Shown here: in pieces, positions 17,625 to 25,764 of the stretch
How positions within the stretch are numbered: position 1 is the first letter of the stretch
Layout: every line of letters begins with the position of its first letter
DNA from: Paenibacillus sp. FSL R5-0341
GTDB taxonomy: Bacteria > Bacillota > Bacilli > Paenibacillales > Paenibacillaceae
DNA: 64,000 nucleotides
Direction of reading: 5' to 3'
Assembly (NCBI RefSeq): GCF_037975235.1
Contig: NZ_CP150241.1
Coordinates: 4,650,001-4,714,000, forward strand
Notes under the pieces: model-generated
The model's database searches: none
What the model saw: only the letters and a program-made list of their open reading frames with translations
Told to the model about the DNA's origin: nothing
Made by a program: the position numbers and the translations under genes

Positions 17625-18278
17625 TTATTTTCGGCCGTAATCCGCCTTGATTTCGCCCCACTGCTTGGTCTGCCATTTTAGCACTTTATTGCTGTACGTA
17701 TTGGTCTGGAGCCACTGCTCCGCACGGTCAATCATCAGCCAGATCTCTTCCGTGGAGTTGTCCCGCGCTAACGTCGTGGCTACTTTTTTCTGCTTCAGCC
17801 ATTTCATGGCATTGACCGAGTCGGTATACACCGTTTTGGTGCTGCCTTCTTTCTTCAGATGTGCTAGAGCATGTACAATGGCCAAAAATTCGCCCAGATT
17901 GTTTGTGCCTTTGGAAATCGGTCCAACGGAGAAAATAATCTCACCTGTGCGCGTGTCTACCCCTTTGTACTCTACTGGTCCGGGGTTCCCGCGTGTCCCC
18001 ACATCAACAGAGATGCTGTCGTAATCCACTTCTTCCGACGTTTCCATACCTGCACTTCTTCCGCTACTGGCTGACTTCGTCTTCGACGCTCCGCCTGCAC
18101 TTGAACCCCAGTTCCCTTTCCATCCGGCGCGATACGCTTCTTCTGCAGCCGCTTTGGATTCATACGATTTATATTTTGCTCCGGTAAAATGATCCGTTTG
18201 CGCTTTGCAATCCGCCCATGTATTATATACGCCTGGCTTCTTACCTTCCCAGACAACATAGTATTTCTGTTTCGCCAC
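17625..18278 (-). CDS. rnhA: Ribonuclease HI with N-terminal hybrid-binding domain
   Basis: Cleaves RNA in RNA-DNA hybrids. The 217-residue protein has an N-terminal caulimovirus-VI-like domain (KYYVVWEGKKPGVYNTW, about 4-45) that binds hybrids, a Gly/Ser-rich linker (about 58-90), and an RNase H fold with first Asp in SISVDVGTRGNPG, Glu in NNLGEFLAI, Asp in VYTDSVNA and a later Asp near the C-terminus. GTG at 18278 is the likely start: AAGGAG sits nine bases before it, and the earlier ATG (18296) has no RBS. Resembles the Bacillus halodurans type. Confidence 0.88.
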   Translation of the reverse strand: MAKQKYYVVWEGKKPGVYNTWADCKAQTDHFTGAKYKSYESKAAAEEAYRAGWKGNWGSSAGGASKTKSASSGRSAGMETSEEVDYDSISVDVGTRGNPGPVEYKGVDTRTGEIIFSVGPISKGTNNLGEFLAIVHALAHLKKEGSTKTVYTDSVNAMKWLKQKKVATTLARDNSTEEIWLMIDRAEQWLQTNTYSNKVLKWQTKQWGEIKADYGRK

Positions 18279-18375
18279 TGTGACCCGCTCCTTCATTTGC
18301 TACATTCAATACCTTATTGTAAACGATTGGGAGGTCGGAATGAAAGCAGTGGTTTGTTCTTTTAAAGAAAGAAGG

Positions 18376-18891
18376 TTATGAAAACTCTCCTATGTTTGGA
18401 GGATCACCCCATGTCCTCAACATCTCTAAAGCTACTTCCAAAAGCTTGCTTTGATTGTTTTGCATTTGTAGCTCAGTGATGTGTTGATACCTAAGTATTT
18501 GTGAATCCGATAGCCTATCCATCGCTTGCTCCAATAACATGAATGACTGTGCACTCACTTCCAGACTGGAATCCCCGATAAATGGGATGATGTTCTCTAT
18601 ATGTAGTATGTAATCCAGGTGTTCAAGAGCGTATAACAATGTGCCTCTGCTGCCCAAGGTCTTGGGGTCTGTTATGACTTCCAATAATGGCTCGACTGCT
18701 CGATTATCTCCAATATCAGATAAAGCGATGGCAATTTCATTTCGTAATACATTGTTTTCTGTAGATTTTAAAATTTCAATCAGAAAGGTTAATTGAGATG
18801 TATCCCTTTTCTCACCAATACATGCTACTTGTTGGATAGCACCTTCCATATCTCCTTTAGAAAGCATTTCTTGTATTATGTTCGTATACAT
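18376..18891 (-). CDS. HEAT-repeat-like protein
   Basis: 171-residue soluble protein of repeated helix pairs, clearest at NEIAIALSDIGDNRAVEPLLEVI and RGTLLYALEHLDY, typical of PBS-lyase/HEAT repeats used for protein binding. No catalytic motif. The start is uncertain: ATG at 18891 has its GGAG 14 bases away, while GTG at 18906 overlaps the GGAG. Function unknown. Confidence 0.65.
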   Translation of the reverse strand: MYTNIIQEMLSKGDMEGAIQQVACIGEKRDTSQLTFLIEILKSTENNVLRNEIAIALSDIGDNRAVEPLLEVITDPKTLGSRGTLLYALEHLDYILHIENIIPFIGDSSLEVSAQSFMLLEQAMDRLSDSQILRYQHITELQMQNNQSKLLEVALEMLRTWGDPPNIGEFS

Positions 18892-18974
18892 CGTACGTAA
18901 TATCACTCCTCTTTTGTTATAAGAAAGGACTACTTAAATAACATCGGTAATTTCCTTATTTTAGGATGTAGGAT

Positions 18975-19000
18975 AATAGTCCCTTTATTATGGGACTATT
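18975..19000. repeat. Hairpin-forming inverted repeat
   Basis: AATAGTCCC and GGGACTATT flank an 8-base loop in the gap between divergently transcribed genes. There is no gene ending here and only a short T-run, so it is not an obvious terminator; it may be a regulatory site for either neighbour. Confidence 0.35.
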
Positions 19001-19097
19001 TCACTTACTCCCCTTTCTTCCTTTCAATTGCATAATTCCCCCAACTCCAGAACAGCCTAATCACAGAGCATAGTGGATATAGAAAGGAACAAAATCA

Positions 19098-19730
19098 ATG
19101 GACTGGATATGGAAATCCGTTTTACTTGTACTCATCGGCATGATTCTGTTGCGAATTGCAGGACGCAAGTCGATCTCGCAGATGAGTGTCGCCACAACGG
19201 TCATCATGATCTCCATCGGAACAACAATTGTGCAACCTATTGCGAATCATGAGCTTGGCAAAGCGATTGGGTCGGCATCGGTATTCATCGCAACATTGCT
19301 TGTGGTGGAACAGCTGCAATTGAAATTTAATGTTTTTGAACGGCTAATGAGTGGTAGTTCCAAAATCGTGGTAGAGGATGGAAAGGTCATTATCCCGAAT
19401 CTGAAACGTATGCGTTATACGATGGATCAGCTTGAGATGCATATGCGGCAGAACGGAATTACAAGTGTAGACGATCTGGAGACGGCAACGGTGGAGCCCA
19501 ATGGGCAACTCGGTTACGTGCTAAAACGACATGCTCGTCCCGTGAAGATTGGAGATCTGGAAGAGATACTACGAAACTATACGATTACAGGTAACAGTCC
19601 AGCAACGGGAGATCAGCCGCAACAACACAACAGCAGCAAATCTTCAACGCCTAGCGATAACTCCACAGATATTTTCCAAGAAGTCAGCAAAGGTGCTCAT
19701 GCTCAGCCCGTCGACCCGAAGCTTCAATAG
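19098..19730 (+). CDS. DUF421 membrane protein, YetF-like
   Basis: 210 residues. Two to three N-terminal membrane helices (about 5-75) contain the family signature RIAGRKSISQMS. A cytoplasmic DUF421 domain follows (KIVVEDGKVIIPNLKRMRYT, about 88-150), then a Ser/Thr/Asn-rich tail. Family members occur in spore formers and are linked to envelope or spore functions, without a defined reaction. RBS AAAGGA precedes the ATG. Monocistronic. Confidence 0.82.
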   Translation: MDWIWKSVLLVLIGMILLRIAGRKSISQMSVATTVIMISIGTTIVQPIANHELGKAIGSASVFIATLLVVEQLQLKFNVFERLMSGSSKIVVEDGKVIIPNLKRMRYTMDQLEMHMRQNGITSVDDLETATVEPNGQLGYVLKRHARPVKIGDLEEILRNYTITGNSPATGDQPQQHNSSKSSTPSDNSTDIFQEVSKGAHAQPVDPKLQ

Positions 19731-19756
19731 ATGCTATCTAACCTCTCCAAAAAAAC

Positions 19757-19813
19757 AATAGACCGGCCCTGCGAGCACGCAACAACATCGCTCCAACAGG
19801 TACGGTCTATTTT
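19757..19813. terminator. Convergent terminator between DUF421 gene and iron ATPase gene
   Basis: AATAGACCG (19757-19765) pairs with CGGTCTATT (19803-19811) across a 37-base loop containing a smaller GC-rich region. A-run on one side and T-run on the other allow use from both strands. Confidence 0.6.
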
Positions 19814-19873
19814 CACTTCAATTGATTATTTACAAGATTACTCCACGTCATCCAACCCAAGATATAGTCGTAA

Positions 19874-20641
19874 TCAACGTGTGCTTAGGTAAGCAATACC
19901 CAAGCCACCCGTAACCGGGTTCTCATAGATTTCACAGTCTACATCGAATACCTCACCAATCATCTCGCGAGTCAGAATATCAGCCGGTTTGCCATGGACC
20001 ACAATCTGCCCCTTTTTCACCACATAGAGATAATCGCAATATTCTGCTGCTAGTTCGAGATCATGGAGCGCTGCCAATATGCCAATGCCGAGTCCACGGA
20101 CAATATTCAGAATTTGTAGCTGGTATTTAATGTCCAGATGGTTCGTCGGCTCGTCCAGAATCAGAAATTCAGGTTGCTGTGCCAGGACACGTGCCAAGAC
20201 CACACGCTGTTTCTCTCCACCGGACAGAGAGGCGTAATTACGATCAGCATGTCCAGTCAGATGTACTTTTTCCAGAGCCTGCTCCACGATTTCGTGATCC
20301 CTTTCATTATCCGTTTCCAGCATTTTTTTGTGTGGGGTACGACCCATCATGACCATCTCGCGCACCGTAAAATCAAAACTCAACTCATTAAACTGGCCAA
20401 CAACGCCCATATGTCTGGAAACAATCTTCGGGCTCGATTTGAGGATATCTGTATGATCCAGAAAAACCTTGCCTTGCTGCGGTTTAATCACTTTATAGAT
20501 GCTCTTGAGCAGCGTTGACTTGCCACAACCATTTGGTCCGATCAGTCCAACGAACTGTTTACCGTTCACCTGTAATGAAATGTCCTTGATGATGTCCGTG
20601 TTCAGCACAGAGATGGATACATTTTCTACATTCAGTTTCAT
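19874..20641 (-). CDS. Iron-siderophore ABC transporter ATP-binding protein
   Basis: 255-residue ATPase of the FecE/FhuC type: Walker A GPNGCGKST (about 36-44), Q-loop, signature LSGGEKQR, Walker B FLILDEPTN, switch His in ALHDLEL. Powers uptake through the permease encoded two bases upstream on the same strand. It may also serve the orphan iron-binding lipoproteins elsewhere in the window, but that is inference. Confidence 0.92.
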   Translation of the reverse strand: MKLNVENVSISVLNTDIIKDISLQVNGKQFVGLIGPNGCGKSTLLKSIYKVIKPQQGKVFLDHTDILKSSPKIVSRHMGVVGQFNELSFDFTVREMVMMGRTPHKKMLETDNERDHEIVEQALEKVHLTGHADRNYASLSGGEKQRVVLARVLAQQPEFLILDEPTNHLDIKYQLQILNIVRGLGIGILAALHDLELAAEYCDYLYVVKKGQIVVHGKPADILTREMIGEVFDVDCEIYENPVTGGLGIAYLSTR

Positions 20642-20643
20642 GT

Positions 20644-21753
20644 TTAATTTCCTCCAAAACCGTAGCCTTTTTTGACCAGCATATACATAAACATTGGCGC
20701 ACCAATCATCGCCGTAATAATACCGATCGGCAACTCCACACTGGATATGAGAGATCGTGCGATCACGTCCGTCCAGATGAGGAAAATGGCTCCAAACAGT
20801 ACGGATACAGGCATCACTTTACGATGGTCAGAACCCACCAGACCTCTGACGATATGTGGAATGATGAGTCCGACAAAACCAATCATGCCACAGCTCGCCA
20901 CCATGACGCCTGTCACCAAAGCAGTTAACAACATGTATACCCTGCGGTACACACTCAGATTAATACCCAACGTAACGGCTGCTTCATCCCCCAATAACAT
21001 CGTATTGAGAACTCTGGACTGCAACAGGAAAAACAGAATCGCTACCAGCACAACGATACCGACCAGCGGAAGCTTGTTCCATCCAGAAGCCGCCAGGCTG
21101 CCCATGGTCCAGAACGTCACCGTTTTGATGCCTTCGGCATTGTTGGCAAAATAAATAATAAAATTGGAGAAAGCGCTACATAGCGCATTAATGACCATCC
21201 CAGCAAGCACCAGCTTGACCGACGTCATTTTACCCCGAATCCCTGCCAAAGTCAGGACCAGTAAGGACGCCCCCATCGCACCGGCAAACGCCCAGAAAGC
21301 CACCCCGGTCTGTCCAAGCCACCCAATGGCACCGAATCCAATGAGAATCGCAAAAGTCGCTCCAAGTGAGGCTCCTGAGGATATACCCAGTATGTAAGGA
21401 TCAGCTAGTGGATTCTGCACAGCAGCCTGCATAACAGCACCACACAATGCCAAGCCTGCACCAATAAACATCGCCATCAGCACACGCGGGAAACGAATCT
21501 GCCAAATGATATCTGTAAAAGAGCCCGCTTCAATTGGTGTTGCCCCCCACTGAAATCCCGTTAGTTTGTATAAAAGAATACGATATGACTCCGCCAGCGG
21601 AATACGAACCTGTCCAATGGAAACCGCAATCCCTACAGAGATAAGCGTAATAATGATTAAAACTGCAATCAGTAAGGCAAACCCCGATTTACTATGAATC
21701 AAAGACTCTCTTTTCCCCATACGCTGTGTCTGAACCTGAACCGTCTGTGCCAT
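20644..21753 (-). CDS. Iron-siderophore ABC transporter permease, FecCD family
   Basis: 369-residue inner-membrane permease with eight to ten helices and FecCD signatures (GAVMQAAVQNPLADPYILGIS; IPHIVRGLVGSDHR near the C-terminus). It is a single FecCD polypeptide, expected to homodimerise. ATG at 21753 is preferred over 21789 because GGGGGAAG lies right before it. Divergent from its binding protein, with a Fur box between. Confidence 0.92.
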   Translation of the reverse strand: MAQTVQVQTQRMGKRESLIHSKSGFALLIAVLIIITLISVGIAVSIGQVRIPLAESYRILLYKLTGFQWGATPIEAGSFTDIIWQIRFPRVLMAMFIGAGLALCGAVMQAAVQNPLADPYILGISSGASLGATFAILIGFGAIGWLGQTGVAFWAFAGAMGASLLVLTLAGIRGKMTSVKLVLAGMVINALCSAFSNFIIYFANNAEGIKTVTFWTMGSLAASGWNKLPLVGIVVLVAILFFLLQSRVLNTMLLGDEAAVTLGINLSVYRRVYMLLTALVTGVMVASCGMIGFVGLIIPHIVRGLVGSDHRKVMPVSVLFGAIFLIWTDVIARSLISSVELPIGIITAMIGAPMFMYMLVKKGYGFGGN

Positions 21754-21831
21754 CTCTTCCCCCATCAATTCGCGTAAAATGTAGAACAAATTAAATTTAG
21801 CTATTTACAATGTGTTTTCTCGGATTATAAT

Positions 21832-21846
21832 TGAGAATGATTATCT
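21832..21846. promoter_or_regulatory. Fur box between FecCD permease and binding protein
   Basis: TGAGAATGATTATCT matches 13 of 15 positions of the 7-1-7 Fur consensus TGATAATNATTATCA. Its place in the divergent promoter region predicts iron repression of both transcripts. Confidence 0.85.
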
Positions 21847-21886
21847 TTGTCAATTTAAAACACATAGAAAAGGGGTTCATCGTTTA

Positions 21887-22951
21887 ATGAAATTCACATC
21901 TAGAACCATTGGCTTCGCTGCGCTAAGCCTCCTGTTACTGCTACTTGTAGCCTGCTCGAATGCTTCAACTTCTTCCCCTGCCGAAGAAACAACTTCAACA
22001 ACTAACGCGACAGAAACTTCAGCTCCTGCTGAGAATACAAATAAAACGACGTACCCGCTCACCATTGAGAATTTCACGATCTCCGGTGAGGGCGGCGAGT
22101 GGAAACCGAAAGCGCAAGTATTCGATAAAGCGCCTGAACGTGTTGTCGCGAATACCCAATCTGCGGCTGAGATGCTCATCAAGTTGGGTCTGACTGATAA
22201 AATGGTCGGCGTTGCTGCTCTATACGGTTCCGTTACACCCGATGTCGCGGATGATTTCGCCAAAATTCCGGTATTGTCCAAGGATTATGTCGGTAAAGAG
22301 CTGGTTGTAGGCGCAAGCCCGGATCTGGTACTCGGACGAGGCGACTTGTTCGCAGATGCGGACTGGGGCGTGGGTACCGTGGACGGATTGAATGATATGA
22401 ACATCCGTACATTCCTGCAAACGACGAATCACAAAGGCACACTCGATAGCCTGTATAGCGATATTGCACAACTTGGGCAGATCTTCGATGTTCAGGAAAA
22501 TGCCGCAACATTCACGGAAAGTCTGAAGACTCGTGTTGCAGCCATTAAGGCAAGTGTAGCCGATCAGCCTGAGCACAGTTTTGCCTATATCGTACCGGCT
22601 ACGGAAGACACGATTACCGTAAGCAGCATGCAAAACGATACGTTTCAACTTGATGCACTCGGCCTGTTGAAGCTGATAAATACGTTTGATGGAGTGCAAG
22701 GTGAAGTTAGTGTGGAACAGCTGATTACAGCGAACCCAGACTACCTGCTCTTGTCCGCTTATGCCGGTTCACCGGATATCGATAAGCTAATTGAGAACCT
22801 GTATGCCAACCCTGCCCTGCAAAGCATGAACGCGATCAAAAACAAACAAATCTATGTCACAGATTTCAGCCAGTTCTGGGGTTATGGATATCAAATTCTG
22901 GATGGTATTGAGAAAATGGGACAGGAAATGAAAGCTAATCCAATCAAGTAA
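21887..22951 (+). CDS. Iron-siderophore ABC transporter substrate-binding lipoprotein
   Basis: 354 residues. Lipoprotein signal (LLLLLLVACSN), Ser/Thr-rich linker, then a class III periplasmic-binding fold (ERVVANTQSAAEMLIKLGL; DLVLGRGDLF; VEQLITANPDYLLLSAY). Captures a ferric siderophore or chelate for the divergent FecCD permease. ATG at 21887 follows AAAAGGGG; the frame open from 21812 runs through the Fur box and is not the real start. Followed by a strong terminator. Confidence 0.92.
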   Translation: MKFTSRTIGFAALSLLLLLLVACSNASTSSPAEETTSTTNATETSAPAENTNKTTYPLTIENFTISGEGGEWKPKAQVFDKAPERVVANTQSAAEMLIKLGLTDKMVGVAALYGSVTPDVADDFAKIPVLSKDYVGKELVVGASPDLVLGRGDLFADADWGVGTVDGLNDMNIRTFLQTTNHKGTLDSLYSDIAQLGQIFDVQENAATFTESLKTRVAAIKASVADQPEHSFAYIVPATEDTITVSSMQNDTFQLDALGLLKLINTFDGVQGEVSVEQLITANPDYLLLSAYAGSPDIDKLIENLYANPALQSMNAIKNKQIYVTDFSQFWGYGYQILDGIEKMGQEMKANPIK

Positions 22952-23004
22952 TCGCCGGATGTTGGCTTGTAATGTAGTATTGCAGTGAAGTATTAAAATG
23001 AAAT

Positions 23005-23052
23005 AAAAGCAAAGGAGCAGGAGAAGACATTCTCACTGCTCCTTTGCTTTTA
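23005..23052 (+). terminator. Rho-independent terminator of the binding-protein gene
   Basis: AAAAGCAAAGGAGCA (23005-23019) pairs with TGCTCCTTTGCTTTT (23037-23051), a 15-bp perfect stem. Confidence 0.92.
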
Positions 23053-23084
23053 TCCTCGTGTGCAATAAGTCATGGAACAAGGGC

Positions 23085-23113
23085 TTGACATTAGTTTGAT
23101 AACAAACTATATT
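23085..23113 (+). promoter_or_regulatory. marR promoter with operator filling the spacer
   Basis: TTGACA (23085-23090) and TATATT (23108-23113) with exactly 17 bases between. The palindrome TAGTTTG-ATAA-CAAACTA (23092-23109) occupies the spacer. +1 is predicted at 23120, the A of the ATG start codon, suggesting a leaderless message. Confidence 0.78.
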
Positions 23114-23119
23114 ACACGT

Positions 23120-23542
23120 ATGAAAACAAGAGACGCTATTTCACTCATATCCAAAATTAAAGAGAAGGTCAACCGCTTTATCCTGGCCGAGATGGCTGAG
23201 CAGGGAATCCAGGATCTCGCTACGTCTCATGGGGATATTATCTATGCCCTGTACAATAATCACAGGATGACCATGGCTGAAATCGCCAAAAAAATTGGCA
23301 AGGATAAATCGACGGTGACCGCACTTGTGGACAAATTGGTGCGGACAGGATACGTCCTCAAGGAGCGTGATGCAACAGATTCACGAGTTGTTCATGTGGC
23401 TTTGACTGCAAAAGGCGAACAATTAAAGCCGGTCTTTGAAGAGATATCGCAGCGCATGCTGGACGTGTTCTATGCGGACGTTACGGAAGCGGAGAAAAAA
23501 GAACTGCTGCGAATTTTAATGAAAATTCATGGCAACTTCTAA
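23120..23542 (+). CDS. MarR-family transcriptional regulator
   Basis: 140-residue winged-helix repressor: HGDIIYALYNN, MTMAEIAKKIGKDKSTVTALVDKL (recognition helix), wing KERDATDSRVVHV, then the C-terminal dimerisation helices. ATG at 23120 is used because the upstream ATG (23072) lies before a full sigma-A promoter. No Shine-Dalgarno is possible for 23120 if transcription begins at the predicted +1. A near-identical palindrome lies in its own promoter and another before the next gene, so it likely controls both. Confidence 0.87.
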   Translation: MKTRDAISLISKIKEKVNRFILAEMAEQGIQDLATSHGDIIYALYNNHRMTMAEIAKKIGKDKSTVTALVDKLVRTGYVLKERDATDSRVVHVALTAKGEQLKPVFEEISQRMLDVFYADVTEAEKKELLRILMKIHGNF

Positions 23543-23557
23543 TTTTTTTTGGAGAAA

Positions 23558-23575
23558 TAGTTTGATATCAAACTA
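23558..23575. promoter_or_regulatory. Perfect MarR operator before the hydrolase gene
   Basis: TAGTTTGATATCAAACTA is a perfect 18-bp palindrome. It matches the site in the marR promoter except for the central bases. It lies 15 bases after the marR stop region and 23 before the hydrolase ATG, so it may act on a promoter here or as a roadblock. Confidence 0.75.
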
Positions 23576-23598
23576 ATAGTTTAGAGGAGGTTTTTGGT

Positions 23599-24423
23599 AT
23601 GACGGACTACACTCAATGTTTACCGGAACATGAGGTAAAGAAGATCGGAGAACATGATTTACACTTGGAAATATTCCAAGGAACCCCGCCTCATGACGAA
23701 GAAACAACGACCAAGAAGCCCCCACTGCTGTTCGTTCACGGTGCATACACAGGCAGCTGGATGTGGAGCAAATATATCCCCCACTTTGTCCAGCACGGTT
23801 GGACCTGTTATGTCATGAACCTGAGAAGTCACTACAAGAGTCGGGTCATGGACATGACAAAGATTACGTTTGACGATTATTTGGAGGATATTCGTGAAGT
23901 GTTAGCCGAGTTCAACGAACCTCCCGTTCTCATTGGCTTTAGCATGGGTGGGATTCTCAGTCAAAAGATTGCAGAAACCGCTACTCTGGCAGGCCTGGTT
24001 GTGATTGACGCCAGTCTGAGCAGGGAAGTCCATGAGCTAATCCCCTACCCGGAAAGCAATCGTATCACACCTGGGATCATCATGCCTGCACCTGTCCGTG
24101 ATGAACTGACCAGTATAGATGAGACGGCAGAAGACATTGCTTTTCAGCGTAAATATCTGCAAACGGAGTCTGCGAAGGCATTTGCTACCTTTTCAGTTCT
24201 GTGTGGAGCCGATGGAGTATCCATTAATGGTGATCAGATCTGTTGCCCCAGCTTGGTAATCAAGGCTGTTTCCTGTGAAGACGAAGATCAGAGAGGCAAA
24301 TTAACCGCCAAGCAGCTGGATGCCGAATATGCCGGACTGTGGGATACGACCCATACGGGGTTACTGGTAGGCCAACGGTATATGGAAGCTGTCGATATCA
24401 TCTTAGAATGGTTAGACAGATAG
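23599..24423 (+). CDS. Alpha/beta-fold hydrolase under MarR control
   Basis: 274 residues with oxyanion strand LLFVHGAYTGSW, nucleophile elbow GFSMGG (Ser) and a C-terminal THTGLLVG with the likely catalytic His. Substrate unknown. AGAGGAGG precedes the ATG. Its place directly downstream of marR and of a perfect operator suggests induction by the ligand of that repressor, perhaps an ester or lactone that the enzyme degrades. Confidence 0.85.
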   Translation: MTDYTQCLPEHEVKKIGEHDLHLEIFQGTPPHDEETTTKKPPLLFVHGAYTGSWMWSKYIPHFVQHGWTCYVMNLRSHYKSRVMDMTKITFDDYLEDIREVLAEFNEPPVLIGFSMGGILSQKIAETATLAGLVVIDASLSREVHELIPYPESNRITPGIIMPAPVRDELTSIDETAEDIAFQRKYLQTESAKAFATFSVLCGADGVSINGDQICCPSLVIKAVSCEDEDQRGKLTAKQLDAEYAGLWDTTHTGLLVGQRYMEAVDIILEWLDR

Positions 24424-24442
24424 CAAGAATGTAAATACAAAT

Positions 24443-24470
24443 AACCGCCCAATATCACTGGGCGGCTTTA
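24443..24470. terminator. Terminator of the hydrolase gene; former shared terminator
   Basis: CCGCCCA-N7-TGGGCGG followed by CTTTATT on the plus strand. Before the IS inserted, the same hairpin would have ended the convergent permease gene about 45 bases after its original stop codon. Confidence 0.8.
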
Positions 24471-24540
24471 TTCTGCAACAAAAGTAAGACCTACTGTCTG
24501 TTTGGTCAAGACCCCATTTAGTAGACATTATAAAAAGACC

Positions 24541-25425
24541 CTAGGCTGCAAACTGGCGTCGGTACTCTACCGGCGTCAGTTTTTTCAGTTTCCGTTGTGG
24601 CCGTTTTCGGTTGTAAAAACGGATATATTTTTCGATTTTGCTTTGTGCTTCGCTAAGCGTTCGGATATGATAAGGATAGAGTCCTTCCGTTTTGAGATGC
24701 GAGAAGAAACTCTCCATCGAGGCATTGTCATAACAATTTCCTCGGCGAGACATGCTGATTCGGGCGCCAACCTTTGGCAGCATGTCGTGGTACGCATGAG
24801 ACGTGTACTGGAATCCCTGGTCGCTGTGAACGACCAGTCCAGTCACGTCTTTTTGCTTCGCAAACGCCTTGCTGAATGTGCGAAGCACCAGTTCATTGTC
24901 GTTGCGTTCGCCTATTTCGTAAGCCACAATTTCGTTATTAAACAGATCCTTTATGGCTGAAAGATATATCCAGCGCTCTCCCACACGATATTGGGTAATA
25001 TCCGTTACCCATTTATGATTCGGTTTTTCTGCACTGAAATCTCGCTTCAAGAGGTTCTCTGCTACACGCTGCGCAGGTGTATACGAGCTGCTGGAGCGTC
25101 GTTTACGACGGATTCGAGATTGAATACCGAGCATTTGCATCAGGCGGAGCACCTTTTTGTGGTTCATCCAAATCCCCTGATCTTGCCAAAGGAACAACTG
25201 GAGTTGCCTATAACCATATTTGCCTTCATATCGTTGATACGTTTGAAGCACCTGTTTCTTCGCTTTTGCGTCGCGATCGAATCGTTTGCGTTTTACATAG
25301 GCATAAAATCCACTCCGTGACACGCCAAACACATCACAAAGTTTCTGGATATCACCGTATCCCGCTACTTTTTCTATGATCTGAAATCTTTCTTGTTTGC
25401 TTCCTTCCTCCAGATTACCAAGCAC
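24541..25425 (-). CDS. IS3-family transposase OrfB (DDE integrase domain)
   Basis: 294 residues counted from a GTG, but normally made as an OrfAB fusion. HTH_21-like region near 45-90, then the rve/DDE core: first Asp in HKWVTDITQYRV, second Asp in VVHSDQGFQYTS, Glu in NCYDNASMESFFSHLK. It overlaps OrfA in the -1 frame. The heptamer A-AAA-AAG (25431-25425, minus strand) marks the likely frameshift point. Confidence 0.92.
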   Translation of the reverse strand: MLGNLEEGSKQERFQIIEKVAGYGDIQKLCDVFGVSRSGFYAYVKRKRFDRDAKAKKQVLQTYQRYEGKYGYRQLQLFLWQDQGIWMNHKKVLRLMQMLGIQSRIRRKRRSSSSYTPAQRVAENLLKRDFSAEKPNHKWVTDITQYRVGERWIYLSAIKDLFNNEIVAYEIGERNDNELVLRTFSKAFAKQKDVTGLVVHSDQGFQYTSHAYHDMLPKVGARISMSRRGNCYDNASMESFFSHLKTEGLYPYHIRTLSEAQSKIEKYIRFYNRKRPQRKLKKLTPVEYRRQFAA

Positions 25426-25691
25426 TTTTTTAGCAACTCATTCTCCCGTTTCAGTTTTTGTACATAGCGGTCTTGATCCAAGTATTCTTTACGTCGACCT
25501 CGCTGATCCATCAGTCCAAATTCACCTTGTTCCCGATATTTTCGTATCCAGCGCTTCATACGTCCTGGATCATGAATCCCCAGATGTTCATTAATCTTTC
25601 GATAAGTCCACCCCTCAACCGTATGTAGACGAATAGCCTCATTTTTTATCTTCTCCGAATACGTTTTAAACTTTTGTCCCTTAATCGCCAT
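25374..25691 (-). CDS. IS3-family transposase OrfA (helix-turn-helix)
   Basis: 105-residue protein with an N-terminal helix-turn-helix (KIKNEAIRLHTVEGWTYRKI; IHDPGRMKRWIRKY) and a leucine-zipper-like end (YVQKLKRENELLKK). It binds the IS ends and supplies the N-terminus of OrfAB by -1 frameshifting. ATG at 25691 is chosen for GGGGGTG eight bases upstream; the open frame begins at 25742. Confidence 0.88.
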   Translation of the reverse strand: MAIKGQKFKTYSEKIKNEAIRLHTVEGWTYRKINEHLGIHDPGRMKRWIRKYREQGEFGLMDQRGRRKEYLDQDRYVQKLKRENELLKKCLVIWRKEANKKDFRS

Positions 25692-25764
25692 AAAAAATAC
25701 ACCCCCTAGAATTTCATCGGCTGAACCCAGGGGTTTTTCCAATGTCTATTCTAAGGGGTGCACT

